From assembly GCF_022267315.1 (NCBI RefSeq), contig NZ_JAIKLE010000031.1, positions 1 to 64,000 on the forward strand: a stretch of 64,000 bases of DNA, written 5' to 3'. The notes under the pieces are model-generated. The model was given only the letters and a program-made list of their open reading frames with translations, was not told where the DNA came from and made no database searches. This document shows, piece by piece, positions 8,500-18,262 of the stretch; position 1 is the stretch's first letter, and the number at the start of each line of letters is the position of its first letter. Both the position numbers and the translations under genes were made by a program. Source of the stretch: Maribellus maritimus (GTDB lineage Bacteria > Bacteroidota > Bacteroidia > Bacteroidales > Prolixibacteraceae).

Positions 8500-11400
8500 A
8501 TGAATTTTAGTCGAAGATGCCTACCTGGCGAACCGGGAAAGGCAGTGAAAAAATTATTTCTTATTATGAGGATAACAGGATTCTTGATTTTCATTTTAAC
8601 ATTTAACGTGTCTGCGTCAGTTTGGTCGCAGAACACAAAAATGAATGTAAAAGTTGAGAACTCTACTCTCCAGGAGCTTTTCACACAAATTGAGAACAAG
8701 AGCAACTACCGTTTTTTTTACAACAATGAAGACATTGACGTCAACCGGAAGGTCTCCATTAAAATGGAAAATAAGTCGATTGGTGACATTCTCGAAGCCG
8801 CATTTATTGATTTACCCTATACTTTTAAAGAGGTAAACGACAACCTGATTTTAATTGAGAGAACCAAAAAATCAGAGACAACAAAAAGCACATCGCTCCA
8901 GCAGGAAAAAACAGTTTCAGGAAAAATTACAGATCAGAAAGGACAACCGTTGCCAGGCGTTTCAATTATTATTAAAGGAACTACCCACGGAACGGTTACA
9001 AATTTTGATGGCGAATATTCGCTTTCCGAAGTACCTGAGAATGTGATTCTGCAATTTTCATTTGTAGGAATGAAAACACAAGAGGTTGCGGTAAATAATC
9101 AAACAACAATTGATGTTATTATGGAGGAAGAAACAATCGGGTTACAAGAAGTAGTTGCCATTGGATATGGTAGCCGCCAAAAGAAAAACCTGATTGGTTC
9201 TGTCGATCAGATAAGCTCAAACCTTATTGAAGAAAGACCGGTTGGAAACACCATGCAGGCCTTACAGGGAGCCTCGGCAAACCTGGTTATTCAGCAAAGA
9301 AGCATGAACCCAAACGACAACAACATGAACATTAATATTCGTGGTATCAGTACCATGAATAACAACGACCCGCTGATTGTAATTGACGGAATGATTACTG
9401 AGGTTGAAAGCTTAAATGAAATTAACCCGGCCGACATTGAAAATATTTCTGTTTTAAAAGACGCCGGTAGTGCCGCAATTTACGGTTCACGCTCGTCAAA
9501 CGGGGTAATACTGGTTACAACAAAAAAGGGTAAAAAAGGCGATAAACCAACGGTTCGCCTTAATTCAATGGTCGGCCTTCAGGTTCCGAACCTGCTTTAC
9601 AGCCCGGTTAAAGGCTACGAAAATGCCTTGTTAAAAAATCAGGCATTGCTTAACGGCGGTTCATCTCCGGTTTTTACACCGGCTGAAATTCGCGATTTAC
9701 AAGAAAATGGAGATGGCGAATGGTTTTTCGACGGAATTATGCAAGAAGCTGTTCAGCAAAACTATAACGCCAGTATTTCAGGTGGAAGCGAAACATCAAC
9801 CTATATGATTTCGACCGGATATTACAACCAGAAAAGTAACTTCGTAGGTGATTTTGGTGTTGAACGTTATAATTTCCGAACCAATCTTACCAGCGAATAT
9901 GGCAAATTAAAAATTGGAGCTTTGATGGCTTTTAACCGTACCATGCAAAATGCGCCAAATTCAAGTGCAGGAACACTCATTGTTGACGGAGGGCGTATTC
10001 CTCCATACTATTATTATAAAATGAAAGGCGAAAATGGCAACTACCTTATTAACGATGTTTTGTCGGAATTTAACCCTTTGGGATTGCTTGAAGCCGGTGG
10101 ATTTCAGAAAAAAGACAATGACAATTTTTTAGGAAATTTAAATCTTGAACTGGAAATAGCAAATGGCTTAACAGCAAAAGGAGTTGTTGGATTGGACTTG
10201 AGTGCGAACCACCGTTATATCCGCGGACTTGAGGTTCCGTTCTATTCCAGTGAAACAGCAACTATACCCAACTCTTACGCAAACAGCACCAGAAACACGG
10301 AAGACTATAACGAGAAAAAATATATTTTAAACACCCAGTTTTTGCTCGACTACAATCGTACGTTCAACGATGCTCATAATGTTTCTGGTTTGATTGGTGT
10401 TTCAAATGAATCATACACCCGGCAGGCCAACGAAATCAAAATGAAGTATACTGACCGCGATCTTGGACTTCCTGAATCTGAAACAGAAATAGATCCGAGC
10501 AGTTACAATACACCGGCTCAAACACAGGAACGAAGTATATACTCGCTGTTCGGACGAGCAGGATATTCATACCGGGATAAATACTATGGCGAATTCAGTT
10601 TCCGTTACGATGGTTCTTCAAAATTCTCGGATGATTACCGCTGGGGATTCTTCCCTTCAGTTTCTGGTGCATGGCGTTTATCTGAAGAAAGTTTTATGGA
10701 AAATTACAAAAGCCGCTTCGGCGATTTAAAACTCCGTGGTTCATATGGTGTACTAGGAAACCAGAATGTTGACGACTATTCTTATTTCACTACATACACC
10801 GTGTATACAAACACCTACGGATTTGGCAATAATTCAGTATCAGGTACTGGTTTCGATTTTGGAAACAGCGAACTACAGTGGGAAGAATCAGCCAATTTCA
10901 ACGTTGGTCTTGATGCTACTTTCCTTCAAAACAAATTGTATGTCTCGTTTGACTATTTCAACAAAGTTACATCTAATATCTTGTTAACACCGGTTGTTCC
11001 ATCTGCTTTTGGCGGCGCTGTAGCTAAAGAAAATGCCGGTGAAATGAAAAATACCGGTTGGGAGGCCACAATTAGCTATAATACCAGAACCGGAGCTTTT
11101 AACCATAACGTCCGTTTAAACATTGCTGATGCTAAAAATGAGGTGACTGATTTTGGCGGCAACGAACAAATTGACTCCAGCGACCAAATGTTAAAAATCA
11201 TCCGGGAAGGAGAAGCGCTGGGATCCTATTTTGGATACAAAACCGACGGGCTGTTTCAAAGCTACGAAGAGATTGAAAACAGTGCCTTACCTATTGGCGC
11301 AACTGTTCAACCAGGCGATGTAAAATATGTTGACACCAATAACGACGGAGTTATTGACGACAAAGATCGACAGATTTTAGGGAATGCTTTCCCGCGTTAC

Positions 11401-11919
11401 ACCTTTGGTTTAACATACGATTTGAAATGGAAAGGTTTTGATTTGTCCATGCTCTTTCAGGGCGTAGGAAAACGTGATATGTTTTTGCGTGGTGAATTGG
11501 TGGAGCCCTTCCATGCCAACTACTCCTATGTAATGTACACCCACCAGCTGGACTACTGGACGCCCACCAATACCTATGCAGAGTGGCCACGTTTATCAGC
11601 ACCGGGCTCTGCTTCAAATACAAACAACTACCAGAAAAGTTCGGATATTTATATGTTCAGCGCAGCATATGTACGTCTGAAAAACATTCAGTTAGGATAC
11701 ACTATTCCGCAAAAAATTACTTCTCGCGTGGGTATTCAGAAATTACGCATCAGTGCCAACGCACAAAATCTATTTACACTGGCAAAAGTTTCGTTCATCG
11801 ATCCTGAGTCAACAGAATTTGGAAGCAATATGGGTGGAACCGGAGGCACAGGTGCAAACAGCGGTCGAAATTATCCCACCTTAAAGTACTATGGGTTTGG
11901 TTTAGAGTTGGAATTTTAA
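8500..11919 (+). CDS. SusC/RagA TonB-dependent transporter with STN domain (PUL1)
   Basis: A 1139-residue outer-membrane transporter. A basic N-terminal stretch precedes the signal peptide (hydrophobic core near residues 24-38, ending near VWSQ). The order is then an STN signalling domain (about 45-97), a carboxypeptidase-regulatory-like domain (about 140-215, GKITDQKGQPLPGVS), the SusC signature EVVAIGYG (near 221-228), a TonB plug (about 230-345) and a 22-stranded barrel ending in a C-terminal aromatic strand (LELEF). It would import mannan oligosaccharides together with the SusD lipoprotein encoded 6 bases downstream. The STN domain marks it as the sensor for the sigma/FecR pair upstream. 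Confidence 0.95.
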   Translation: MNFSRRCLPGEPGKAVKKLFLIMRITGFLIFILTFNVSASVWSQNTKMNVKVENSTLQELFTQIENKSNYRFFYNNEDIDVNRKVSIKMENKSIGDILEAAFIDLPYTFKEVNDNLILIERTKKSETTKSTSLQQEKTVSGKITDQKGQPLPGVSIIIKGTTHGTVTNFDGEYSLSEVPENVILQFSFVGMKTQEVAVNNQTTIDVIMEEETIGLQEVVAIGYGSRQKKNLIGSVDQISSNLIEERPVGNTMQALQGASANLVIQQRSMNPNDNNMNINIRGISTMNNNDPLIVIDGMITEVESLNEINPADIENISVLKDAGSAAIYGSRSSNGVILVTTKKGKKGDKPTVRLNSMVGLQVPNLLYSPVKGYENALLKNQALLNGGSSPVFTPAEIRDLQENGDGEWFFDGIMQEAVQQNYNASISGGSETSTYMISTGYYNQKSNFVGDFGVERYNFRTNLTSEYGKLKIGALMAFNRTMQNAPNSSAGTLIVDGGRIPPYYYYKMKGENGNYLINDVLSEFNPLGLLEAGGFQKKDNDNFLGNLNLELEIANGLTAKGVVGLDLSANHRYIRGLEVPFYSSETATIPNSYANSTRNTEDYNEKKYILNTQFLLDYNRTFNDAHNVSGLIGVSNESYTRQANEIKMKYTDRDLGLPESETEIDPSSYNTPAQTQERSIYSLFGRAGYSYRDKYYGEFSFRYDGSSKFSDDYRWGFFPSVSGAWRLSEESFMENYKSRFGDLKLRGSYGVLGNQNVDDYSYFTTYTVYTNTYGFGNNSVSGTGFDFGNSELQWEESANFNVGLDATFLQNKLYVSFDYFNKVTSNILLTPVVPSAFGGAVAKENAGEMKNTGWEATISYNTRTGAFNHNVRLNIADAKNEVTDFGGNEQIDSSDQMLKIIREGEALGSYFGYKTDGLFQSYEEIENSALPIGATVQPGDVKYVDTNNDGVIDDKDRQILGNAFPRYTFGLTYDLKWKGFDLSMLFQGVGKRDMFLRGELVEPFHANYSYVMYTHQLDYWTPTNTYAEWPRLSAPGSASNTNNYQKSSDIYMFSAAYVRLKNIQLGYTIPQKITSRVGIQKLRISANAQNLFTLAKVSFIDPESTEFGSNMGGTGGTGANSGRNYPTLKYYGFGLELEF

Positions 11920-11925
11920 AAAAGA

Positions 11926-13605
11926 ATGACAATGAAAAAGATATTTCTAAGATATAGTGCAGTGATAGCAAGCGCCATTCTACTTACGTTTACATCGTGT
12001 AATGATTTGGACCTTGCTCCCACGAACAAATTTACAGAAGACAACTACTGGACTTCAGCCGAAAAAGCCAATATGGTCTTAAACATGGCTTACAGTCAAA
12101 TGTATAATAATGTAAACAATCCCGAAAACGCCAATAGTGATTATTATAATTACTTTTTCAAGACAGAAGCATTATCCGATAATATATATGAAGGCAGAGG
12201 ATCTTCCGATGAAAAGGCTATTTCCTCGGGTCAGGCAGACGCATCAAACGGGCGTTTTGCAAAAGAATGGGCTGATTGCTATAGAGGGATAAAAACATGC
12301 CATACATTTTTAGAAAACGTTGATCGTGTTCCGGATATGGACGAAGCGTTAAAAACAAGAATGGTAGCAGAAGCCCGTTTTATCAGAGCCTATTTATTTT
12401 TCAGGTTAACCACCTGGTTTGGAGATGTGCCACTCTTCGATCACGACTTAACATTGTCCGAATCAAAAGAACTTGTCCGAACTCCAAAGGCAGATGTTCT
12501 GGCTTTTGTTCGAAACGAGTTAGATGCGGTAGAAACGATTCTTCCAACAAAAGAAGAATATGCAGGTGAAGATGTTGGCCGCATCACTTCAGGAGCTGTT
12601 GCTGCTTTTAAAGCCCGTACTTATTTGTACAGCAACGATTGGGAAAATGTGGTTACCAATTGCGAAATGCTGATTAATTCAGATAGTTATGGTGACTATA
12701 ATCTCTTCTCTTCATATGAAGGACTGTTTTTGCCGGAAAATGAATATAATGATGAGGTGATTCTTGATTTAGCATATGTAGCTTCTTTACGAACTTGGGG
12801 GGATTATTATGACTATGCCCCGCTTTCTGTGGGTGCTCGTGTAAATCAAATGGCTCCTACCCAGGAATTGGTTGACAGCTATGTAATGTTAAATGGAAAA
12901 CCAATTGATGCAACCGGCTCGGGTTATGACGAAAATGATCCCTATGTAAATCGGGATCCGCGGTTGACAGGAACTGTGGTCTATCATGAATTTCCCTGGC
13001 AAAAACCGGATGGCAGCATTCAAACCATTTATATCCAACCGGGAACAGCGCCCGACGAATCAGCCGCTGTTGACGAATACCAGGGGCAAGGCACAAATTC
13101 AACATCTACAGGGTATTATATGAGAAAGTATTACGACCCAACTTCTTTGGCGAGCTTTACCTCAGGTTTAAACCTCATCCTCATCCGTTATGCCGATGTG
13201 TTGCTGATGTATGCAGAAGCTAAAAATGAATTGGGTGAAATGAATGAAACAGTGTGGAACGAAACCATACGCGCCATACGTGAACGTGCCGGTTTTACCG
13301 ATCCTGAAGCATTGGTTTTTGATTCTTCATGGAGTACTGCTGATTTAAGGTCTATTATCAGAAATGAAAGACGCGTTGAACTGGCATTGGAAGGATTGAG
13401 AATATTTGATCTCCGCCGCTGGGAAATCGCTGAAGACGTACTGAATGGCTATCCTCACGGAGCCCAATACGGAGATTCATCCATTGATGGCGGTTATATT
13501 CGCCTCGACCAGCGTACCTTTAATCCGGAGCGCGATTATCTGTGGGCTGTTCCGCAATCACAGAAAGACTTAAATCCAAATCTCGGTCAAAATCCCGGAT
13601 ACTAA
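11926..13605 (+). CDS. SusD/RagB surface glycan-binding lipoprotein (PUL1)
   Basis: A 559-residue lipoprotein with signal peptide and lipobox cysteine (LTFTSC). The all-helical SusD fold is recognisable from the N-terminal segment EDNYWTSAEKANMVLN, the TPR-like helix MVAEARFIRAYLFFRL, and the C-terminal hallmarks RNERRVELALEGLRIFDLRRW and a terminal LNPNLGQNPGY. ATGs at 11926 and 11932 are both possible starts. As the lid of the SusCD complex it would capture alpha-mannan fragments at the cell surface. It is followed 45 bases later by the SusE-like gene. Confidence 0.95.
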   Translation: MTMKKIFLRYSAVIASAILLTFTSCNDLDLAPTNKFTEDNYWTSAEKANMVLNMAYSQMYNNVNNPENANSDYYNYFFKTEALSDNIYEGRGSSDEKAISSGQADASNGRFAKEWADCYRGIKTCHTFLENVDRVPDMDEALKTRMVAEARFIRAYLFFRLTTWFGDVPLFDHDLTLSESKELVRTPKADVLAFVRNELDAVETILPTKEEYAGEDVGRITSGAVAAFKARTYLYSNDWENVVTNCEMLINSDSYGDYNLFSSYEGLFLPENEYNDEVILDLAYVASLRTWGDYYDYAPLSVGARVNQMAPTQELVDSYVMLNGKPIDATGSGYDENDPYVNRDPRLTGTVVYHEFPWQKPDGSIQTIYIQPGTAPDESAAVDEYQGQGTNSTSTGYYMRKYYDPTSLASFTSGLNLILIRYADVLLMYAEAKNELGEMNETVWNETIRAIRERAGFTDPEALVFDSSWSTADLRSIIRNERRVELALEGLRIFDLRRWEIAEDVLNGYPHGAQYGDSSIDGGYIRLDQRTFNPERDYLWAVPQSQKDLNPNLGQNPGY

Positions 13606-13650
13606 AAAAAACAAATTCAAACTAGATTAGCATTAAAAATTGATAGAATC

Positions 13651-14799
13651 ATGAAAAAGATATTATTCAAACTAACAGTATTATCTTCTCTAATTTTTGC
13701 CTTCCTTGGTTGTGAAGAAGATGAACATCTGAGAGATACCAACGTAACTGCGGTTAACGCTTTTTACGAGCCTGCCGATGGCAAATCAGTAATTTTACAA
13801 AGTTCAGCATCGGCTTCCGTTTATTTTGAATGGGAACCGGCCAAAGCTGAAGACAGCGGAATGGTTTTATACGAAGTCGCCTTTGATGTTGAAGGCGGCG
13901 ATTTCACAAATCCAATTTATAAAATGGCCAGCGACAATACAGGTGGATACAACCACACTACCATCTCACATAAACAATTAAATAAAATTGGTGAACTGGC
14001 AGGAATTCCTTCTGCGGAAACAGGGACATTAATCTGGACTGTTTTTTCTTCAAAAGGAATCAATGAACTTCAGGCCAACGAGATACGCACAATCGAAATT
14101 ACACGCCTGGCAGGTTTTGCCGATGTACCGGTTGATGTTTATGTTACCGGCGAAGGTTCTGAAGGTGGCGACGATTTGTCGCAGGCAAGTATAATGAAAG
14201 GCACAGCAGTTGGAGAATATGAAATTTATACCAAACTTACTGCCGGCGAAGCTTACTACTTTACCGATAATAATTCAGGAACACCAAGACAATTTTATAC
14301 TGAAGACGGATTACTGAAAGAAGGCGAATCATCCAGTACAGTTGCAGAAACAGGTGTTTACCGTATCAACCTTGATTTTAATGTTGGTTCAGCAGTCTAT
14401 ACCCAAATAACTGATGTTCAGTTGTTCTTCTCACCCTTAAACACAGCATTATTCTCGCTTGATTATCAAGGAGGTGGAGTTTGGAAAGCCAATTCTGAAC
14501 CCATCGAATTCAAACAGGAAGGTTGGGGACGCGACGAACGATACAAATTTTCGCTGACAACTGTTAACAGTGCAGGAGATACTGTGACAGAATGGTGGGG
14601 AACACTAAATTCTACCGACAGTCGCCCGAATGCCGACAGCCCTGATTCTTATTATTACATGGCTCCGGCAACCGACGATATCTGGGCTGATAAATGGAAA
14701 TTTGCCGGTGAAATGGACATGGCTATCGTTGATGTAACCGTATATTTCACTGCCGAAGTACCATACACTCACAAAATTGAAAAAGTGGGAGATCAATAG
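13651..14799 (+). CDS. SusE/SusF-like outer-membrane lipoprotein (PUL1)
   Basis: A 382-residue lipoprotein (lipobox near FAFLGC). The first part, about residues 35-145, resembles the SusE domain, with VYFEWEPAKAEDSGMVLYEVAFD. The remainder is beta-rich with two SusF-like starch-binding-type repeats (Y-V-T-GE, then KFAGEMDMAIVDVT). Such proteins bind glycan at the surface and are not catalytic. Its place directly after susD and before a terminator-like hairpin puts it in the import module rather than among the enzymes. Sequence in this family is poorly conserved, so the domain borders are approximate. Confidence 0.8.
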   Translation: MKKILFKLTVLSSLIFAFLGCEEDEHLRDTNVTAVNAFYEPADGKSVILQSSASASVYFEWEPAKAEDSGMVLYEVAFDVEGGDFTNPIYKMASDNTGGYNHTTISHKQLNKIGELAGIPSAETGTLIWTVFSSKGINELQANEIRTIEITRLAGFADVPVDVYVTGEGSEGGDDLSQASIMKGTAVGEYEIYTKLTAGEAYYFTDNNSGTPRQFYTEDGLLKEGESSSTVAETGVYRINLDFNVGSAVYTQITDVQLFFSPLNTALFSLDYQGGGVWKANSEPIEFKQEGWGRDERYKFSLTTVNSAGDTVTEWWGTLNSTDSRPNADSPDSYYYMAPATDDIWADKWKFAGEMDMAIVDVTVYFTAEVPYTHKIEKVGDQ

Positions 14800-14821
14800 C
14801 TGAAATAAAAAACATATTGAA

Positions 14822-14855
14822 TTGGGGCAGGCTTAAATGTCTGCCCCAAAATTAT
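14822..14855 (+). terminator. Terminator-like hairpin between the import genes and enzyme genes of PUL1
   Basis: TTGGGGCAG (14822-14830) pairs perfectly with CTGCCCCAA (14841-14849) over a 10-base loop and is followed by AAATTATTTT. It probably terminates part of the susCDE transcript, so the GH genes downstream are expressed at a lower level. Confidence 0.65.
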
Positions 14856-14878
14856 TTTAATAAAATAAAGTTACAGTA

Positions 14879-16018
14879 ATGAAAAAGATATATTATTTCA
14901 TATTAATTGCAGTTCTGGCGATTTTTCAGGCATGCGAAAAAGAAGAGACGATAATTGACAACGGCGAAGATGATGTAACAGACTGGATCACTGCCGCTGA
15001 CAGTAGCAGCGAAAATTTTATTTATTCGTTCTGGAATACTTCAGACAAATATTTCAACTATGGGAATAATAGCTCAACCGACTTTCATTACTGGCCTCAG
15101 GCACATGCTTTAGATGTAGTTATAGATGCTTATTTGCGCACAGGTGATAACTTATATAAAACCACAATCGATGATTGGTATGAAGGTGTGAATGCAAAAA
15201 ACGGAAACACTTTTTTCAATGTATTCTACGATGATATGGAATGGAACGCATTGGCAATGCTCCGTGCATACAATGCTACCAACGATGAGCGTTACAAAAC
15301 AGCAGCTCTTTCGGTTTGGGAAGACATAAAAACCGGCTGGAACGACAATGCAGGTGGTGGAATTGCCTGGAAAAAAGACCAACCTTACAGTAAAAATGCA
15401 TGCTCCAACGGACCTGCTTGTATTTTGGCAGCCCGACTGTACCAGCAATTTGGCGACGAAGCCGATAAAGAATGGGCAATAAAAATTTACGACTGGGAAA
15501 AAGAAGAACTGTTCAACCCTGCCAATGGTGCAGTTTACGACAACATTGACAGCAGAACCGGAGACATACAAACTTCCTGGATTTTTACTTACAACCAGGG
15601 AACGTTTCTTGGCTCGGCATTGGAACTCTATAATATTACCGGGGAAAAAGGCTATTTAAACGATGCTCAAAAAGCCGCCGATTATACACTGAATAATCTG
15701 GTTAACAGCAACGACCGTTTGTTAAAAGATGAAGGCAATGGCGACGGCGGTCTGTTTAAAGGAATATTCGTAAGATATTTTACCCAACTAATTCTTCACC
15801 CCGATGTGTCAGCAGGAACACAAAACCGCTATCTGCAATTTTTGAAATACAACGCAGAAACACTTTGGACAACAGGAACAAACAAACAATTGATTTTATA
15901 CGGAACATATTGGAAATCGAAACCAGGCACCACAACCGACCTAACCACACAAACGAGCGGAGTAATGCTAATTGAAGCAGCTGCTTTGCTAAATGAGAAA
16001 GGACTATTATCGGAATAA
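14879..16018 (+). CDS. GH76 endo-alpha-1,6-mannanase, lipoprotein
   Basis: A 379-residue (alpha/alpha)6-barrel enzyme with lipobox cysteine C19 (IFQAC). The GH76 catalytic aspartate pair is D118-D119 in FYDDMEWNALA. Other family landmarks are the N-terminal FHYWPQAHALD and the segment TYNQGTFLGSALELY. GH76 enzymes cut the alpha-1,6-mannan backbone of fungal mannan internally. As a lipoprotein in a SusCD locus it may sit at the surface, making oligosaccharides for import, or in the periplasm. The length is normal for a single-domain GH76. Confidence 0.92.
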   Translation: MKKIYYFILIAVLAIFQACEKEETIIDNGEDDVTDWITAADSSSENFIYSFWNTSDKYFNYGNNSSTDFHYWPQAHALDVVIDAYLRTGDNLYKTTIDDWYEGVNAKNGNTFFNVFYDDMEWNALAMLRAYNATNDERYKTAALSVWEDIKTGWNDNAGGGIAWKKDQPYSKNACSNGPACILAARLYQQFGDEADKEWAIKIYDWEKEELFNPANGAVYDNIDSRTGDIQTSWIFTYNQGTFLGSALELYNITGEKGYLNDAQKAADYTLNNLVNSNDRLLKDEGNGDGGLFKGIFVRYFTQLILHPDVSAGTQNRYLQFLKYNAETLWTTGTNKQLILYGTYWKSKPGTTTDLTTQTSGVMLIEAAALLNEKGLLSE

Positions 16019-16090
16019 TCTGTTAAAAACACAAACCAATTAAATAAATCCTGTATCCATAATCAAAGCTTTAAAATTCGACCTGTTACT

Positions 16091-18238
16091 ATGAAACCAA
16101 TTCTTTTTATTCTGTCAACCATCGTTGTTTTAGCAAGCTGTAACTCACTTTCTGAAAAACAACTTACAAAATACGTGAATCCATTTTTGGGAACTGCACC
16201 TCTTACTGACAGTGTTGACGTTGGCTACAATCCTCCAAAAGACTGGCGTGTTTGGGCCGGACTAACCTACCCCGGCGCTTCATTGCCAAATGCCATGGTT
16301 CAGTTAAGCCCGATTACCGAATGGCACAGTGGCGCCGGTTACGAATACGAAGACACAACGATTTATGCTTTTACACACACCAATAAAGGCCACTGGAACT
16401 TGTGCCATATTCCAATTCTGCCAGTTACTGAAAATTTTGAAACAAACGATTTTGGTTCTACTTTCAGTCACGAAAATGAATCAGCTGAACCAGGTTATTA
16501 TCAGGTTTATCTGGAACGCTATGAAATTAATACAGAGCTGACAACAACATTACATTGTGGCTTTCATAAATATGAATATCCTGAGGAAAAACCGAAGAAA
16601 TTGATTGTAAATCTCTCGCAGTCAAACGAAAGGATACGCGACTGGAATATTGAACAGGAAGGAGACAATGTTTTTAAAGGCTTTCAAAACACAGGCGATC
16701 ATATTTATTTCTATGCCAAAGCAAACCAGCCAATTTCGAACCTTGAAATTTTAGGTGAAGAACGTCAGCAAATCGCCGTAATTTCATTTGACAGTTCCAA
16801 CAAACGCAAAACTTTGGAAATTCAAATAGCTCTTTCGTATGTAAGTACAGAAAATGCCAAACAAAACCTGGAAGCTGAACTTTCAGAAAAAGATTTTGCA
16901 GAAGTAAAAAAAGAAGCCTCGGAAATATGGGAAGAACTGCTTTCAAAAATAAAGGTTACAGGTGGAACCGAACGCCAGAAAGAACTCTTTTATTCCTCAT
17001 TATACCGCTCATTTTTATGGCCGGCATTACGCAGCGATGTCAGCGGCGATTTTACCGATGCCAGCGGAAATGTTGTTAATAAAGGTTTTCGTTATTACAC
17101 CAATCCATCATTGTGGGATACCTACCGAAACAAACTGGTTCTGTTGGGAATGCTGTCGCCCGATGTTACCGCCGATATTATTCAGTCGCTAATCGATAAA
17201 GGAGAAAAAACCGGGTTTATGCCTACTTTTTTTCATGGCGACCATGCTGCTCCGTTTATTGCCGGTTCGTATTTACGCGGAATAAAAAATTATGACGTAA
17301 ACAGCGCTTACGGGTTATTGCTGAATAATGCGACCAAAGAAGGTGGCACACGGCCACATATTTCAGAATACATTGAAAAAGGATACATTTCAACGCCTGA
17401 AGTTGAAAATCCACATGTGGAAACCAAAGCAAAAGCAGGAGTTACCAAAACGTTGGAATTTGCTTATGACGATTATGCGGTAGCATTGCTTGCCAAAGAG
17501 TTGGAAAAAACAGACGACTACAAAATGCTAATAAACCGTACAAAAAATTATAAAAATCTGTTTGATCCGACAACCGGATTAATGCGTGGGCGTTTGGAAA
17601 ACGGAAACTGGGTCAGTAATTTTAATCCTGAATATCCATATTACGAATACATGTACCGTGAAGCCAACGCATGGCAATCTACCTTTTTTGCACCACACGA
17701 TACCAAAGGCCTGATTGACCTTTATTCAAACAAAGAAGAATTTGAAAACAAACTTGATTCGTTGTTTTCAATTCCCTGGAACGGAAATTATATCGCACGA
17801 AATGTTTCGTCTTTTATCGGGCAATATTGCCATGGAAACCAACCGGCCCACAGTGCACCGTATCTGTACACTTTTATTGACAAGCAGGAAAAATCGCAGG
17901 CTATACTCGACAGTATTATAAATCATTTTTACGGAATGGGGGAACACGGACTGGCACTCTGCGGGATGGACGATGCCGGTGAAATGTCTTCCTGGTATGT
18001 TTTTGCTGCAATGGGATTTTATCCTTATTCTCCCGCGAATGCAGAATATATCGTTTCTGTTCCTGTATTCGATAAGATTGAGTTAAATTTAACCGGTGAA
18101 AAAAAATCTGTCATTCAAAAAGAAAATAATGGCAAAAAAATCAAAGAGATAACCTTTAATGAAGAAAGAATTAACGGCTATTTTATTTCAGACAAGCAAT
18201 TGAAAACAGGAGGAAATATTATTATCAAAACAGAATAA
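16091..18238 (+). CDS. GH92 exo-alpha-mannosidase, lipoprotein
   Basis: A 715-residue lipoprotein (lipobox VLASC). The N-terminal beta-sandwich begins YVNPFLGTAP; the catalytic (alpha/alpha)6 domain has SLWDTYRNK, the acid glutamate near residue 524 in YREANAWQ, YCHGNQPAHSAPYLY, and a base region GMDDAGEMSSWY near 625. GH92 enzymes are calcium-dependent inverting exo-alpha-mannosidases that remove alpha-1,2 and alpha-1,3 mannose side chains. The usual GNEDCGQMS motif reads GMDDAGEMS here, which may mark a subfamily with a changed linkage preference. It would strip the branches so the GH76 and GH125 can attack the backbone. Confidence 0.93.
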   Translation: MKPILFILSTIVVLASCNSLSEKQLTKYVNPFLGTAPLTDSVDVGYNPPKDWRVWAGLTYPGASLPNAMVQLSPITEWHSGAGYEYEDTTIYAFTHTNKGHWNLCHIPILPVTENFETNDFGSTFSHENESAEPGYYQVYLERYEINTELTTTLHCGFHKYEYPEEKPKKLIVNLSQSNERIRDWNIEQEGDNVFKGFQNTGDHIYFYAKANQPISNLEILGEERQQIAVISFDSSNKRKTLEIQIALSYVSTENAKQNLEAELSEKDFAEVKKEASEIWEELLSKIKVTGGTERQKELFYSSLYRSFLWPALRSDVSGDFTDASGNVVNKGFRYYTNPSLWDTYRNKLVLLGMLSPDVTADIIQSLIDKGEKTGFMPTFFHGDHAAPFIAGSYLRGIKNYDVNSAYGLLLNNATKEGGTRPHISEYIEKGYISTPEVENPHVETKAKAGVTKTLEFAYDDYAVALLAKELEKTDDYKMLINRTKNYKNLFDPTTGLMRGRLENGNWVSNFNPEYPYYEYMYREANAWQSTFFAPHDTKGLIDLYSNKEEFENKLDSLFSIPWNGNYIARNVSSFIGQYCHGNQPAHSAPYLYTFIDKQEKSQAILDSIINHFYGMGEHGLALCGMDDAGEMSSWYVFAAMGFYPYSPANAEYIVSVPVFDKIELNLTGEKKSVIQKENNGKKIKEITFNEERINGYFISDKQLKTGGNIIIKTE

Positions 18239-18262
18239 TCAACCATATTAAGATACTGAAAG

